DNA of 64,000 nt from Chitinophaga dinghuensis (lineage in GTDB: Bacteria > Bacteroidota > Bacteroidia > Chitinophagales > Chitinophagaceae), in the NCBI RefSeq assembly GCF_003259435.1, contig NZ_QLMA01000001.1, positions 1,211,469 to 1,275,468 on the forward strand, in the 5' to 3' direction. Below are positions 26,642 through 36,800 of the stretch, in pieces. Position numbers and translations under genes: made by a program. How positions within the stretch are numbered: the first letter of the stretch is position 1; every line of letters begins with the position of its first letter. The notes under the pieces are model-generated. The model was given only the letters and a program-made list of their open reading frames with translations. It ran no database searches and had not been told where the DNA came from.

Positions 26642-27352
26642 CTAATCCAGATGTCCCAGGATTTCTTTGATAGTTGTCAGTTTGATATAGTTGGGATGTT
26701 GTGGCTCCTCTTCATGTACTTCATGTAACCAGGTGGTATGATAAGGAATATGGGAAGCATATCCCTGTAATTCCAATACTGGCAATACATCTGATTTCAT
26801 GGAGTTGCCCAGCATCAGGAAGTTGTCCGGGTTGCAGTTGAGTTTCTTCAGCAGGTGGGAGTAATCAGCCGCTTTCTTGTCGCTCATAATCTCAACGTGC
26901 TGGAAATAGGCTTCCAGGCCTGAAATTTTCACTTTCCGCTGTTGGTCCAGCAAATCCCCTTTAGTGGCTACAACCAGCTGGAATTTTCCTTGCAGGCGCT
27001 GTAATACTTCTTCAACGCCGTCCAGTAATTCCACTGGTTTCTGTAATTGTGCCTGACCCAGTGCAATGATATTGTTGATCAGCGCTGCACTGGCTTGGCC
27101 GTTGGTGATCAGATTCGCCGCTTCAATCATGCTGAGCATAAAACCCTTTACGCCATAACCATAGAGCTGTAGATTCTTCATCTCTGTAGCAAATAAGGTT
27201 TTCAGGATTTCATCTTTGGGCATATAATCGGCCAGTAAATCGGCAAATAACAACTCATTTTCACGGAAATAGGGCTCATTTACCCATAATGTATCATCAG
27301 CGTCAAAAGCAATGACTTTTAATTTGTCTTTCATCTTATTTTTGTTTTTCAA
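26642..27352 (-). CDS. HAD-superfamily hydrolase
   Basis: A 236-aa phosphatase-like protein. Motif I is IAFDADDTLW (nucleophile and acid-base Asp), motif II is in VVATKGD, motif III is the Lys region SDKKAADY and motif IV lies in MLGNSMKSDVLPVLE. A helical cap (about residues 30-110) sits between motifs I and II, as in the phosphoglycolate-phosphatase-like C1 group. The start could be MKNKNKMKDK or, six codons later, MKDKLKV. The substrate is unknown. It converges with the FAH gene and is divergent from the Crp/Fnr gene. Confidence 0.85.
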   Translation of the reverse strand: MKNKNKMKDKLKVIAFDADDTLWVNEPYFRENELLFADLLADYMPKDEILKTLFATEMKNLQLYGYGVKGFMLSMIEAANLITNGQASAALINNIIALGQAQLQKPVELLDGVEEVLQRLQGKFQLVVATKGDLLDQQRKVKISGLEAYFQHVEIMSDKKAADYSHLLKKLNCNPDNFLMLGNSMKSDVLPVLELQGYASHIPYHTTWLHEVHEEEPQHPNYIKLTTIKEILGHLD

Positions 27353-27415
27353 CAGGGCACAAAATTCCTGATTACTATTTATTCAAAAAAGGACAATTGT
27401 CCCGGATTCCGATTT

Positions 27416-27976
27416 ATGTTCCGAACGAATGAATCTTTTTACGACTTCATTGAAGATCTCTACAGCCAGGAGACCCTGAGAGATCAAATTTCCCTGAAGG
27501 TATACGAAAAGGGCGATTTCCTATTGCAGCAGGGAGAGAACCTTGCAAGAGTACTGATTATCAGAGACGGAATCGCCAAATGTTTTATCAATGAAGATAA
27601 TGGGAAAGACTTCATTCTCCAGTTTATGGGCAGAGGGCAGTTGTTTGGGGAACTGGAAGTGATCAAAGGAATTAAATGCCTCAATAATATCCAGGCCATT
27701 ACTCCTTTGACAGCCTTTGCAGTGGCGGTTCCGTACTTCCGGCATTTGATGACTACCAATGCCAGATTCAATGGTATTCTGATGGAAGAACTGGCCGACA
27801 GACTCATTGTCACCAGTACCCGCGCGTCTTTGCAACAACTCTATACGCTGGAGCACAGTCTGCGGAAACTGCAGGAATTAATGGAAATACAACAATTAAA
27901 GATCTCCAAAGAAGATATGGCATCTTACCTGGGCATTTCTGTTCGCAGTCTTAACCGAATCCTGAAAACCCTTTAG
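27416..27976 (+). CDS. Crp/Fnr-family regulator
   Basis: A 186-aa protein with an N-terminal cyclic-nucleotide-binding fold (YEKGDFLLQQGENLARVLII, then GRGQLFGELEVIKG), a dimerisation helix and a short C-terminal helix-turn-helix ISKEDMASYLGISVRSLNRIL that ends the protein. There is no cysteine cluster for Fe-S binding and the conserved Arg of cAMP binders is not obvious, so the ligand is unknown. The start used gives MFRTNESFYDF. It lies 67 nt upstream of ligD on the same strand and may or may not be co-transcribed with it. Confidence 0.85.
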   Translation: MFRTNESFYDFIEDLYSQETLRDQISLKVYEKGDFLLQQGENLARVLIIRDGIAKCFINEDNGKDFILQFMGRGQLFGELEVIKGIKCLNNIQAITPLTAFAVAVPYFRHLMTTNARFNGILMEELADRLIVTSTRASLQQLYTLEHSLRKLQELMEIQQLKISKEDMASYLGISVRSLNRILKTL

Positions 27977-28043
27977 CTGACAGGGTCTGCCGCGTGAACT
28001 ATTCTACTTGTTCGTGTATTATACCTAATAAACGATTAGTGGA

Positions 28044-30731
28044 ATGAGCCTTGCGAAATACCGTCAGAAAAGGACTTTTGCCCATACGCCTGAGCCTGAA
28101 GGCGGAAAGAATCGCACCAAATCCCTGCATTTTGTGGTGCAAAAGCATGATGCGTCCCATTTGCATTATGATTTCAGACTGGAAATGGAGGGTGTATTGA
28201 AAAGCTGGGCGGTACCTAAAGGGCCATCCCTGGACCCCAATGTGAAACGACTGGCCATGATGGTAGAAGACCATCCCTATGACTACCGCCAATTTGAAGG
28301 CATCATTCCTGAAGGCAATTATGGCGCCGGCACCGTGATCGTTTGGGACGAAGGCGGCTATGAACCCGAAGAACTGCCAGCAGCCAGGAAGTCCGCCGAA
28401 AAAGAACTGTTACATGAACTGCATAGTGGAAAGATCAAATTTGTACTGCATGGCCACAAGCTGAAAGGCGTATTTTTCCTCGTGAAAGCGCCCGGCCGTG
28501 GAGAAAATGCCTGGCTCCTGATGAAAGGTAAAGATAAATATGCCAGGACAACCGATATTACCACCCGCAATAAATCCGTTATTTCCGGCAAGACCATTGA
28601 GCAAGTTGCTAAAAAACCGGATAAAGTGTGGAAGAGCAACAAAGCAAGCAAAGTAACAGTATCGGATATACGTAAAAAAAAGAATGTCAGGGAGACGAAA
28701 GGCACACCGGCCACCACGGCTACACCTGGCAAAAAGGCGCCCATGCCGAGTAAAGTTTCCCCCATGTTGGCCACCCTCACCAAAGGTCCCTTTGATAACC
28801 CCGAATGGCTATACGAAATCAAATGGGATGGCTACAGAGCCGTTGGCTATCTTAATAAAAATAAGGTAGAGCTCCTTTCCCGAAACCAGATCAGTTTCAA
28901 TGATAAATTCGGAATAATTGTTGACGCCCTGAAAAAGTGGAACATAAAAGCCGTCACCGATGGGGAAATTGTAGCCCTGGATGAACACGGCGATCCCGAT
29001 TTTCAGCAACTACAGAACTTCCTGAAAGAGGGCAGGAGTGCACACCTGGCGTACTATATTTTTGATTTGCTATGGTATGAAGGTAAAGACTTAAGGCGCC
29101 TGCCGCTCATTGAAAGAAAGGAGTTACTCCAACAGATCATGCCATCGGATCATTCCTTGTTACGTTATAGCGATCATATCACGGAAGCCGGGACAGCCTT
29201 TTATAAAGTGGCAGTGGAACGTGGACTGGAAGGCATTATGGCTAAGAAGATGGATAGTGTTTATAGTACAGGAAGAAGATCAGATACCTGGCTGAAAGTG
29301 AAGAATAATCATCAGACAGAAGCTATCATCTGCGGCTATACGAAAGGACGTAACAGCAGAAAATATTTCGGGGCAGTAGTGCTGGGGAAATACATTGGCG
29401 GTAAGCTGACTTATATTGGTCATACCGGAGGCGGCTTTAATGAAGAACTGTTGAAGCAGCTGTATGGAATGTTTCAGCCACTGGTATCGGCTGTCTCCCC
29501 ATTTCATCCTGTTCCCAAAACGAACATGCCTGTTACCTGGTTAAAACCTGCATTGGTATGTACGGTTAAATATGCACAGATAACGGCAGAAGGGATACTG
29601 CGACAGCCCATATTTCTGGGACTGCGGGAAGATAAAAAAGGGCCCAAAGAAAAACAGGAGAAAGTAGTAGCCCAACCTGCGGATAAACTCACCTCAAAAA
29701 CGACAGCTATGACCTCAGCAGCTAAGAGTACTACGAGGAAGAATGTGGCCGCCACCAATGCGAAGAAGGCTACAGGTGGCAAAAAGAAAGCGATGGCCAG
29801 CGGTTTTCTGCCAGCTGATGAACCGGAAGTAGAAATCAAGGTAGATGGACAATTGCTGAAATTTACCAATTTGGATAAAGTGTATTGGCCGGTAGAGAAA
29901 ATCACGAAACGAGATATGATCAATTACTATGCGGCCGTCTCGGAGGTGATCCTGCCCTATTTGAAAGACCGGCCACAGTCGCTCAACCGCTTCCCGGAAG
30001 GAATTGATGGTTTCCACTTTTACCAGAAAAATGTAGAGGATAAGGTGGCCGACTGGATACCTACTTTCCCTTATAAGAGTGAATCGGATGGTGAAACGAA
30101 AATGTTTTTAGTCTGTAAGAATAAGGCTACGCTGTTGTATATGGCTAATCTGGGTTGTATAGAATTGAATCCCTGGCATAGCCGGATCAGTAAGCCGGAT
30201 TATCCGGATTATTGTCTGATAGACCTTGATCCGGATACGAATCCTTTTAGTCAGGTAGTGGAAACAGCGTTGGTGGTAAAAGAGGTATTGGATGAGATTG
30301 GAGCGGATGGATTTGTAAAGACTTCCGGGTCTACGGGAATGCATATATTAATTCCTCTGGGTGGGAAATATGATTATGATCAGTCGCGCATGCTGGCTGA
30401 ATTAATTGTGGGCATTGTGAACAAGCGTTTGCCAAAAACGACCAGCGTGGTGCGTACGCCGGCGAAGCGGAAAGGCTTGATATACCTGGATTTTCTGCAA
30501 AACAGGCAGATACAGACGATGGCATCTGCTTATTCGCTGCGGCCTAAGCCTGGCGCCACTGTTTCAGCGCCATTGGAATGGAGTGAGCTGAAGAAAGGGG
30601 TGAACATGAAAGATTTTAATATTTACACTATGCCAGAACGCATGGCCGCTAAGGGCGATCTGCTGAAAGGCGTGCTGGGTAAAGGTATTAATCTGCGTGT
30701 GGTGTTGGAAAAACTGAAAGCGTTGTTATAG
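28044..30731 (+). CDS. ligD: ATP-dependent DNA ligase LigD (PE-LIG-POL)
   Basis: LigD seals double-strand breaks in bacterial non-homologous end joining. The 895-aa protein has the domains in the order phosphoesterase (residues about 15-190: HFVVQKHDASHLHYDFRLEM, PEGNYGAGTVIVWDEG), ligase (about 230-530: YEIKWDGYRAV with adenylated K260, DGEIVALDEHG, GLEGIMAKKMDSVY, DTWLKVK) and primase-polymerase (about 600-895: FTNLDKVYWPVEKITKRDMI, SLNRFPEGIDGFHFYQKN, LIDLDPDTNPF). A Lys/Ala/Thr-rich linker joins ligase and polymerase. The partner Ku is not in this window. The order differs from the POL-PE-LIG of mycobacteria and matches other Bacteroidota and Pseudomonas enzymes. Confidence 0.95.
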   Translation: MSLAKYRQKRTFAHTPEPEGGKNRTKSLHFVVQKHDASHLHYDFRLEMEGVLKSWAVPKGPSLDPNVKRLAMMVEDHPYDYRQFEGIIPEGNYGAGTVIVWDEGGYEPEELPAARKSAEKELLHELHSGKIKFVLHGHKLKGVFFLVKAPGRGENAWLLMKGKDKYARTTDITTRNKSVISGKTIEQVAKKPDKVWKSNKASKVTVSDIRKKKNVRETKGTPATTATPGKKAPMPSKVSPMLATLTKGPFDNPEWLYEIKWDGYRAVGYLNKNKVELLSRNQISFNDKFGIIVDALKKWNIKAVTDGEIVALDEHGDPDFQQLQNFLKEGRSAHLAYYIFDLLWYEGKDLRRLPLIERKELLQQIMPSDHSLLRYSDHITEAGTAFYKVAVERGLEGIMAKKMDSVYSTGRRSDTWLKVKNNHQTEAIICGYTKGRNSRKYFGAVVLGKYIGGKLTYIGHTGGGFNEELLKQLYGMFQPLVSAVSPFHPVPKTNMPVTWLKPALVCTVKYAQITAEGILRQPIFLGLREDKKGPKEKQEKVVAQPADKLTSKTTAMTSAAKSTTRKNVAATNAKKATGGKKKAMASGFLPADEPEVEIKVDGQLLKFTNLDKVYWPVEKITKRDMINYYAAVSEVILPYLKDRPQSLNRFPEGIDGFHFYQKNVEDKVADWIPTFPYKSESDGETKMFLVCKNKATLLYMANLGCIELNPWHSRISKPDYPDYCLIDLDPDTNPFSQVVETALVVKEVLDEIGADGFVKTSGSTGMHILIPLGGKYDYDQSRMLAELIVGIVNKRLPKTTSVVRTPAKRKGLIYLDFLQNRQIQTMASAYSLRPKPGATVSAPLEWSELKKGVNMKDFNIYTMPERMAAKGDLLKGVLGKGINLRVVLEKLKALL

Positions 30732-30732
30732 T

Positions 30733-31293
30733 TTAATAGTTGGCATTCTTCTCGTAGAGATAATTTAAAATCCAGGTGGATCTGGCGGTTACGACATCTT
30801 TTGGTACTTTAATAATTTCATAACCCAGGCTGGTATAGGTTTCTTGCATTTGATGATAGGTATCTACGGCTAATTGAAAATCCTGTTTTCTTTCCGCATC
30901 TGTTGCATAAATTTCTTCCCATGGCGGTAGCATGAAAACGTCCGTATTGTAGCGGTAAGTAGCTGCTGCTTGTTGGTAAATTTCGATAGAAGGACCTTTG
31001 ATCAATGATACGTAGCCTAATACGTCTGGTACTCCTCTGTCAAAAAAACAAGTATTCGTTGACGTTAGGTAGTGTTGATAGTCTTTAACCGACTGTTGTA
31101 GCATCAGGCGGGAATAGGCATCAGTGTCGTCCCAGGGGAGGGCATTCCCATGATGTTTTAATTGTTCCTGGATTATTTTTCTGCCGGCTTCCGGAACCGC
31201 ATTGTATCCGCGCTGTTGCAGATCGGCTAGTAGCGTACTTTTTCCTGAACCTGGACCACCTGTCAGGATATAGAAATTATATTTATGAAACAT
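30733..31293 (-). CDS. Small AAA-type NTPase
   Basis: A 186-aa P-loop protein of the AAA_28-like group. Walker A is ILTGGPGSGKSTLLADLQQ at residue about 8; FFDRGVPDVLGY carries the second acidic motif. The overall pattern (GYNAVPEAGRKIIQEQ, then DRGVPD) is that of predicted NTP-dependent kinases of unknown substrate. Its stop is one base from the ligD stop, tail to tail. The role is not known. Confidence 0.8.
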   Translation of the reverse strand: MFHKYNFYILTGGPGSGKSTLLADLQQRGYNAVPEAGRKIIQEQLKHHGNALPWDDTDAYSRLMLQQSVKDYQHYLTSTNTCFFDRGVPDVLGYVSLIKGPSIEIYQQAAATYRYNTDVFMLPPWEEIYATDAERKQDFQLAVDTYHQMQETYTSLGYEIIKVPKDVVTARSTWILNYLYEKNANY

Positions 31294-31433
31294 ACTGCAA
31301 GAATTTTAGGTTTTGGGTTAATATGGTTTGGGAAAAGGGAGTAGTTTATAAAATGGAGGCCTCGTTGGCTTTACCAAAGATAAGCAATCCGGCGGAAATT
31401 GGAGCAGTTCGCTAAAAAATCCGCCGTCATTGC

Positions 31434-32156
31434 TTACTGTATAGATAGTCGTTCTGCCCATTGGAGCGGGGTGGGAAGTTCCATGTTGGCCAGTTCTATA
31501 TGAATCACTCTTCTGGGTTGGCCGTTGGTAGTGCGGGAGGAGCTATGGAGGAGTAGTGGTTTCATTAGCATAACGCCGCCGGCAGGCACTTCGCAGGTTA
31601 CTTCTTTTTCAATGGTCCAGTCGATAGTTTCAGGCCGGTAGACGCGCTTCAGGTGAGAGCCTGGAATCACTTTCAGAGCGCCGTTTTCGGCGGTCGTCTG
31701 ATCCAGGTGTATACGAATGGTAGTGATATTTTCCAGGTATGGAACCGGAGGTTGAACGGCGAATTGGTTCATTTTAACGGTCCATGGGCCGAAGCCGGGA
31801 ATGTCTGTTTTTTGATCTGCCGAGATGGTCAGGTCCTGGTGCCAGGACACGTACCAGTTTGATCCCGGCGGTTTGTCGAAATAGATACTTTTCACGACAA
31901 ATGGATAACTACCGGGGAGTTGAGAGATGATGTCCTGCAAATTTTTGTTAAAAATTAAGGGAACCGCTTCCGGTATTTCGCGGAGGAATTGCCGTATGGC
32001 AAAGAGATCTGCCGATTTTCGGAAAGTGCTTTTCGAGGTATCTGCCTGATGAATAACCTGGGAGATCCGGGTAATTTCGTCTTCCGTATATATATTGCTA
32101 ATGGTGGCGAAACCGTTGGTGGTCAGCAACTGTAGCCCGTTAGAGGTATCGTTCAT
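31434..32156 (-). CDS. Phytanoyl-CoA dioxygenase (PhyH) family protein
   Basis: An Fe(II)/2-oxoglutarate oxygenase-like protein of 240 aa from ATG 32156 (MNDTSNGLQLLTTNGF). The metal motif HQD is seen in YVSWHQDLTIS; the distal histidine and 2-oxoglutarate arginine fit MKPLLLHSSSRTTNGQPRR. RIHLDQTTAENGALKVIPGSH is the classical PhyH strand. The open frame runs 27 codons further upstream to 32237, but that stretch would overlap the start of the divergent antiporter gene, so it is excluded. The substrate is unknown. Confidence 0.87.
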   Translation of the reverse strand: MNDTSNGLQLLTTNGFATISNIYTEDEITRISQVIHQADTSKSTFRKSADLFAIRQFLREIPEAVPLIFNKNLQDIISQLPGSYPFVVKSIYFDKPPGSNWYVSWHQDLTISADQKTDIPGFGPWTVKMNQFAVQPPVPYLENITTIRIHLDQTTAENGALKVIPGSHLKRVYRPETIDWTIEKEVTCEVPAGGVMLMKPLLLHSSSRTTNGQPRRVIHIELANMELPTPLQWAERLSIQ

Positions 32157-32235
32157 AGTTACAGAAATAAGGTTAAATATAGCGTAGTGTAAAGGTACGC
32201 TGACTTTTTTTCTAACTTGTGTTAAAAGCATCCGC

Positions 32236-33495
32236 ATGGAGAATTATAGTATAGTCTTGTTTTTGTTGGGAGTAATGATTGCCTTATCAGCCATGGCGGA
32301 TAAGATACGGCTGCCTTATCCCGTGTTATTGATTGTGGCAGGTATTGCCATTGGGTTTATTCCTTCCTTGCCACAGATAGAGTTGAATCCGGAAATTGTT
32401 TTCCTGCTGTTCCTGCCACCGTTGTTGTATGATGCGGCTTTTAATATTTCCTTTGAAGAATTTAAGGTGAATATCAATACCATTAGTACCCTGGCGATAT
32501 CGTTGGTGTTTATAACGGCAACGGGTATAGCGGTGATGGCACATTATATTATCCCTGGAATGACCTGGCCACTGGCATTTGTACTGGGTTCGGTGTTGTC
32601 TGCTACAGATGCGGTGGCAGCGATGAGTATAACGAAGGGGCTGGGGCTTACACATAAAACCATGACGATTCTGGAAGGAGAGAGTTTAGTGAATGATGCC
32701 AGTGCGTTGGTGGCGTATCGCTTTGCTGTAGCGGCTGTTACCGGTACGGCCTTTGTGTTTTGGAAAGCTTCACTGGAGTTTATCGTGTTGATGGCGGGCG
32801 GAGTATTGGTGGGTTTTGTGATGGGAAAGATATTGGCGTTCCTGTTATATCGGCTACGGGAAAATTATCTGGTGACGATTAGTTTTATGCTGCTGATGCC
32901 TTTCATTACTTATTTGTTGGCCGAAGAGTTGCATGTTTCCGGAGTGATAGCAGTGGTTATACTTGGATTAGGCATTGCCCGTTTCAGTAAAAAAATCTTT
33001 CCTGAAAATCTGAAGCATCAGTCGAAGTCCATCTGGGATATTATTATTTTCCTGTTGAATGGTCTCATATTTATCCTGATAGGATTGGAGTTACCGTATG
33101 TACTGCGGGGGATAGATGCGGAACATGTATGGCTATACGTTTTTTATGCTTTTTTAGCTGTAGTGGTCGCATTTGTACTCCGAATGGTGCGTGTGTTTAT
33201 GCAAAAAAATACGCTGCAGCGGGCTTTCAGTAAGAAGTCGAAGCGCGTAAGCGAAGGGGCATTGCTGGATTGGAAGACCAGTCTGATCATCACTTGGTCG
33301 GGGATGAGAGGTATTGTATCGCTGGCTACTGCGCTGGCTTTGCCGCGGAATCTGGAGGATGGTACGCCGTTCCCGGAGCGGAATATTATTATTTTTATTG
33401 CGGTGGTAGCAGTGCTGATAACGTTGATAGGACAGGGGCTTACGCTGCCATGGCTGGTGAGAACGATAGAAAAACGTCCTGTAAAAGCAGCATAG
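32236..33495 (+). CDS. CPA1-type Na+/H+ antiporter
   Basis: A 419-aa polytopic membrane protein with about 12 helices. The conserved core includes FLLFLPPLLYDAAFNISFEE, GSVLSATDAVAAMSITKGLG (TM with ion-binding Thr-Asp) and LEGESLVNDASALVAYRFAV (the ND pair of the ion site), then TWSGMRGIVSLATALALP. These are the hallmarks of NhaP/NHE-like exchangers that swap Na+ or K+ for H+. The C-terminal cytoplasmic tail is short. It is divergent from the PhyH gene and is followed after about 95 nt by a tRNA. Confidence 0.93.
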   Translation: MENYSIVLFLLGVMIALSAMADKIRLPYPVLLIVAGIAIGFIPSLPQIELNPEIVFLLFLPPLLYDAAFNISFEEFKVNINTISTLAISLVFITATGIAVMAHYIIPGMTWPLAFVLGSVLSATDAVAAMSITKGLGLTHKTMTILEGESLVNDASALVAYRFAVAAVTGTAFVFWKASLEFIVLMAGGVLVGFVMGKILAFLLYRLRENYLVTISFMLLMPFITYLLAEELHVSGVIAVVILGLGIARFSKKIFPENLKHQSKSIWDIIIFLLNGLIFILIGLELPYVLRGIDAEHVWLYVFYAFLAVVVAFVLRMVRVFMQKNTLQRAFSKKSKRVSEGALLDWKTSLIITWSGMRGIVSLATALALPRNLEDGTPFPERNIIIFIAVVAVLITLIGQGLTLPWLVRTIEKRPVKAA

Positions 33496-33572
33496 GGGCG
33501 GTTCGCGTGAGTATACGTCAAAAAAAGTTAAAAAAAATGTCTCTGTAAATTTTTTATAATCAATTCGTTTTA

Positions 33573-33580
33573 TACATTTG
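33573..33580 (+). promoter_or_regulatory. -7 box of tRNA-Ser copy 2
   Basis: TACATTTG matches TAnnTTTG and sits 10 nt before the tRNA, the same position as in copy 1. The -33 region reads TTTT and is weaker than that of copy 1. Confidence 0.55.
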
Positions 33581-33589
33581 TGGCCTGTT

Positions 33590-33674
33590 GGAGAGTTGGC
33601 AGAGCGGTCGATTGCGGCAGTCTTGAAAACTGTTGACTGTAACAGGTCCCGGGGTTCGAATCCCTGACTCTCCG
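33590..33674 (+). tRNA. tRNA-Ser (anticodon TGA), copy 2
   Basis: Identical base for base to the tRNA at 11250-11334, 22,340 bp away in the same orientation; anticodon TGA at 33624-33626. Flanking DNA is not similar apart from the promoter box, so the identity is confined to the 85-nt gene. Confidence 0.96.
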
Positions 33675-33681
33675 CTAAAGG

Positions 33682-33709
33682 AAGCACTTCTGAAAAGAGG
33701 TGCTTTTTT
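33682..33709 (+). terminator. Terminator of tRNA-Ser copy 2
   Basis: AAGCACTTCT (33682-33691) and AGAGGTGCTT (33696-33705) form a 10-bp stem with one G-T pair and a GAAA loop, followed by TTTT. Confidence 0.8.
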
Positions 33710-33796
33710 CGTTTAAGGGATAAACGATTTTTAAATGAACAGGATTAGATTCCCATTCTGTCCATAAAAGAACTTCTACACTGTAGTAAAATATTA

Positions 33797-33827
33797 AAGG
33801 CCTTCAGACGTAACATCTAAAGGCCTT
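33797..33827. terminator. Hairpin downstream of the MBG-repeat protein gene
   Basis: AAGGCCTTCAGA (33797-33808) pairs with TCTAAAGGCCTT (33816-33827) with one C-A mismatch, followed by CTTTG on the plus strand. It lies about 70 nt beyond the stop of the minus-strand MBG gene and could end that transcript or any read-through from the tRNA. Confidence 0.5.
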
Positions 33828-33897
33828 CTTTGTAGTTGGAAAGTTTGAGACCGAAATTGGTCCTGTATCAAAAGATTGGTGTTTGTAACTTTCGCGT

Positions 33898-36800
33898 TTA
33901 ACGCAATAATGTTACTGCCCCCTCCCTGTGAATCACGCGCCCATCTTTATCCACTCCTTCTGCGATCCATAAATAAGTACCCAGCGGTTGCAGTTCATGA
34001 TTAAAGTAACCATTCCAACCCTGTGTAGCATCGCGGGTTTCAAAGACTTTACTTCCCCAGCGTGTAAAGATGCGCAGATAGTTAAATTTGATAATATCAC
34101 GTAGTTTGACATTCAAAATATCATTCCGTCCGTCGCCATTGGGAGTAAATGCATTTGCCACGAAGATCTCGCTGCCTATAACTACGTTGACGGCAAGCGT
34201 ATCTGTAGTAACACAACCAGAAGGGAAAGTCATGGCAATCTGATAGGTCTCGCTGTTGTTGATGGTAGCCATTGGATTGTAGACGGTCGTAGTATTGAGA
34301 CCAGTGGACGGTGTCCAGGCGTAACCAGCGGTGGTAAAATTACGGCCTGTTATCTTCTGTGGAATACCAGCGGATGCATATATCGCTGCTAATTTTTTCC
34401 CTGGTTGTGCAGCCTCTATGGTGATAGGGTGTACTATAGTGGAAGTTAAGTTGGGGCACTCCTCCATTGAGACCTTTAATTGTACATTATAAGTACCTGT
34501 GGTGCTATAGATAAACTGTGGTTCGGCAGTTGTACTCGTTTGACCATCGCCGCTATCCCAGGTGTAATTTACTGTACCGGCGTTATTAATTTGAGAAGTA
34601 TTGGCAAGTACCACCGCTACATCTTTACAGTAACCGTTGAAACTAAACGCTGCCTTCGGCGGGACAACTTGTGTGACAACCAGATTGTTCGTTGCCATTG
34701 CGCTACAACCATATCCATCGGTAGCCTTAGCAGTGTAAGTTCCCACGACAGTAGCTGTAAGCGTAGGGTTAATGCCGTCTGGTATTATTGAATTATTCAA
34801 ATACCAATTAAAGGAATAATTACCTGAGGCCAGTAATAGACGGCTATCGTCCGTATCGCACAGTATCAGGCCTTCGCTGGCTGATAAGGAACTCGCAGGT
34901 GGCGATGGAATTGTTAAGTGGCCATTTACATACGTAAATACATAGTCATCCGCTGTAGCACCAGAAGGCACAATGGCGTAATCGCCAGCAGAAGATTGGA
35001 TGGTAGCAGTTGATGTTGCAGTTGGCTGTGCAGTAAGTACTGTCATCGTTTCGTTATTCACCCAGCCGTTATAGCTGATGTGGAAGGCAGGATTGGGCAA
35101 TCCATAACAACGTAAAGCGTCATTGGCGGTAACAATCACCGTAGCAGGTTGAATATTTAATACGCCATCTACAAAGCTGATCGAATAGTTATCAGCTGTT
35201 ACACCACCGGGGATGATGATATATGTGTTTACATGTGTTGCATTTTGAGAATTCCCAGTGTAGGTTAATGTCCCACCTAGAATAGTCGGTTGCTCGTTGT
35301 TTACTAAACCGGTATAAGTTACTCCATTACCACCAGTGAAGGCTACGCCATCATAGGTTTTGGTGATGTTGTTGGCCGTAATGGTTAAAGGGGCTTTGTT
35401 CACAGTAAGCTGGCCATCCAGGTAATTGATAGCGTAGTTATCGGAAGTAGCTCCGCTGACAGTAATAACATAAACACCGGCATCTACTGCCCCCTGGGCG
35501 GCGCCACTGTAGGCGAGCGTGCCATTCAACACAGATTTATTTTCGTTATTCACAAAACCACTGTATGTAACCCCATTACCGCCACTGAAAGCTAATCCGT
35601 CGTAGGTTTTAGTGGCGTCTGTTGCCGTAATCGTTAAACTTGCTTTTGTTATGGATAAAGTGCCACTCACATAACTGATATCGTAATTAACAGCAGCTAA
35701 TCCTCCGGGCGTAATCACATATGTGCCCACGTTTACAGCACTTTGTGATGTGCCAGTGTAGGTGACAGCTCCTGTTAAAGCGTTGTTGTTATCGTCGCCA
35801 GCCACAAAACCACTGTAAGTAATGCCATTACCACCATTGAAAGCTAATCCGTCGTAGGTTTTAGTGGCGTCTATAGCGGTAATCGTTAAACCTGCTTTTG
35901 TTATGGATAAAGTGCCACTCACATAACTGATATCATAGTTAACAGCAGATAATCCTCCAGGCGTAATCACATACAGGCCAGCGTTTACAGCACTTTGAGA
36001 AGTACCGCTGTAGGTGAGCGTCCCTGTTAAAGCGTTGTTGTTGTCGTCGCCGGCAACAAAGCCACTGTAAGAAATACCATTACCACCACTAAAAGCTGTT
36101 CCGTCGTAGGTTTTAGTGGCGCCTATTGCCGTAATCGTTAAATCTGCTTTTGTAATGGATAATGCATCACTCACATAATTGATATCGTAGTTGACAGCAG
36201 ATAATCCTCCAGGCGTAATCACATATGTGCCCACACTTACAGCACTTTGTGATGTACCAGTATAGGTGAGAGTCCCTGTTAAAGCGTTGTTGTTATCGTC
36301 GCCTGTAACAAAACCACTGTAAGTGATTCCATTACCGCCACTGAAAGCTATTCCGTCGTAGGTTTTAGTAGCGCCTATTGCCGTAATCGTTAAATCCGCT
36401 TTTATAATGGATAAGGCACCATTCACATAATTGATATCGTAGTTCACAGCAGATAATCCTCCAGGCGTAATCACATATGTGCCCACGTTTACAGCACTTT
36501 GAGATGTACCTGTGTAGGTGATAGTCCCCGTTAAAGCGTTGTTGTTATCGTCGCCTGTAACAAAACCACTGTAAGTGATTCCATTACCACCAATGAAAGC
36601 TAATCCGTCGTAGGTTTTAGTAGTACTTTTAGCCGTAATTGTTAAATCCGCTTTTGTTATGGATAAAGCGCCACTCACATAACTGATATCATAGTTAACA
36701 GCAGCTAATCCTCCAGGCGTGATCACATATGTGCCCACGTTTACAGCACTTTGTGATGTACCAGTGTAGGTGAGAGTCCCCGTTAAAGCGTTGTTGTTAT

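Noticed and set aside
32157..32237. 27-codon N-terminal extension of the PhyH-family protein
   Set aside because: It would overlap the start of the divergent antiporter gene and leave no room for either promoter; the internal ATG gives the normal family N terminus.
33154..33687. 177-codon minus-strand frame over the antiporter 3' end and tRNA-Ser copy 2
   Set aside because: Antisense to a clear antiporter gene and to a tRNA; low-complexity, no family features.
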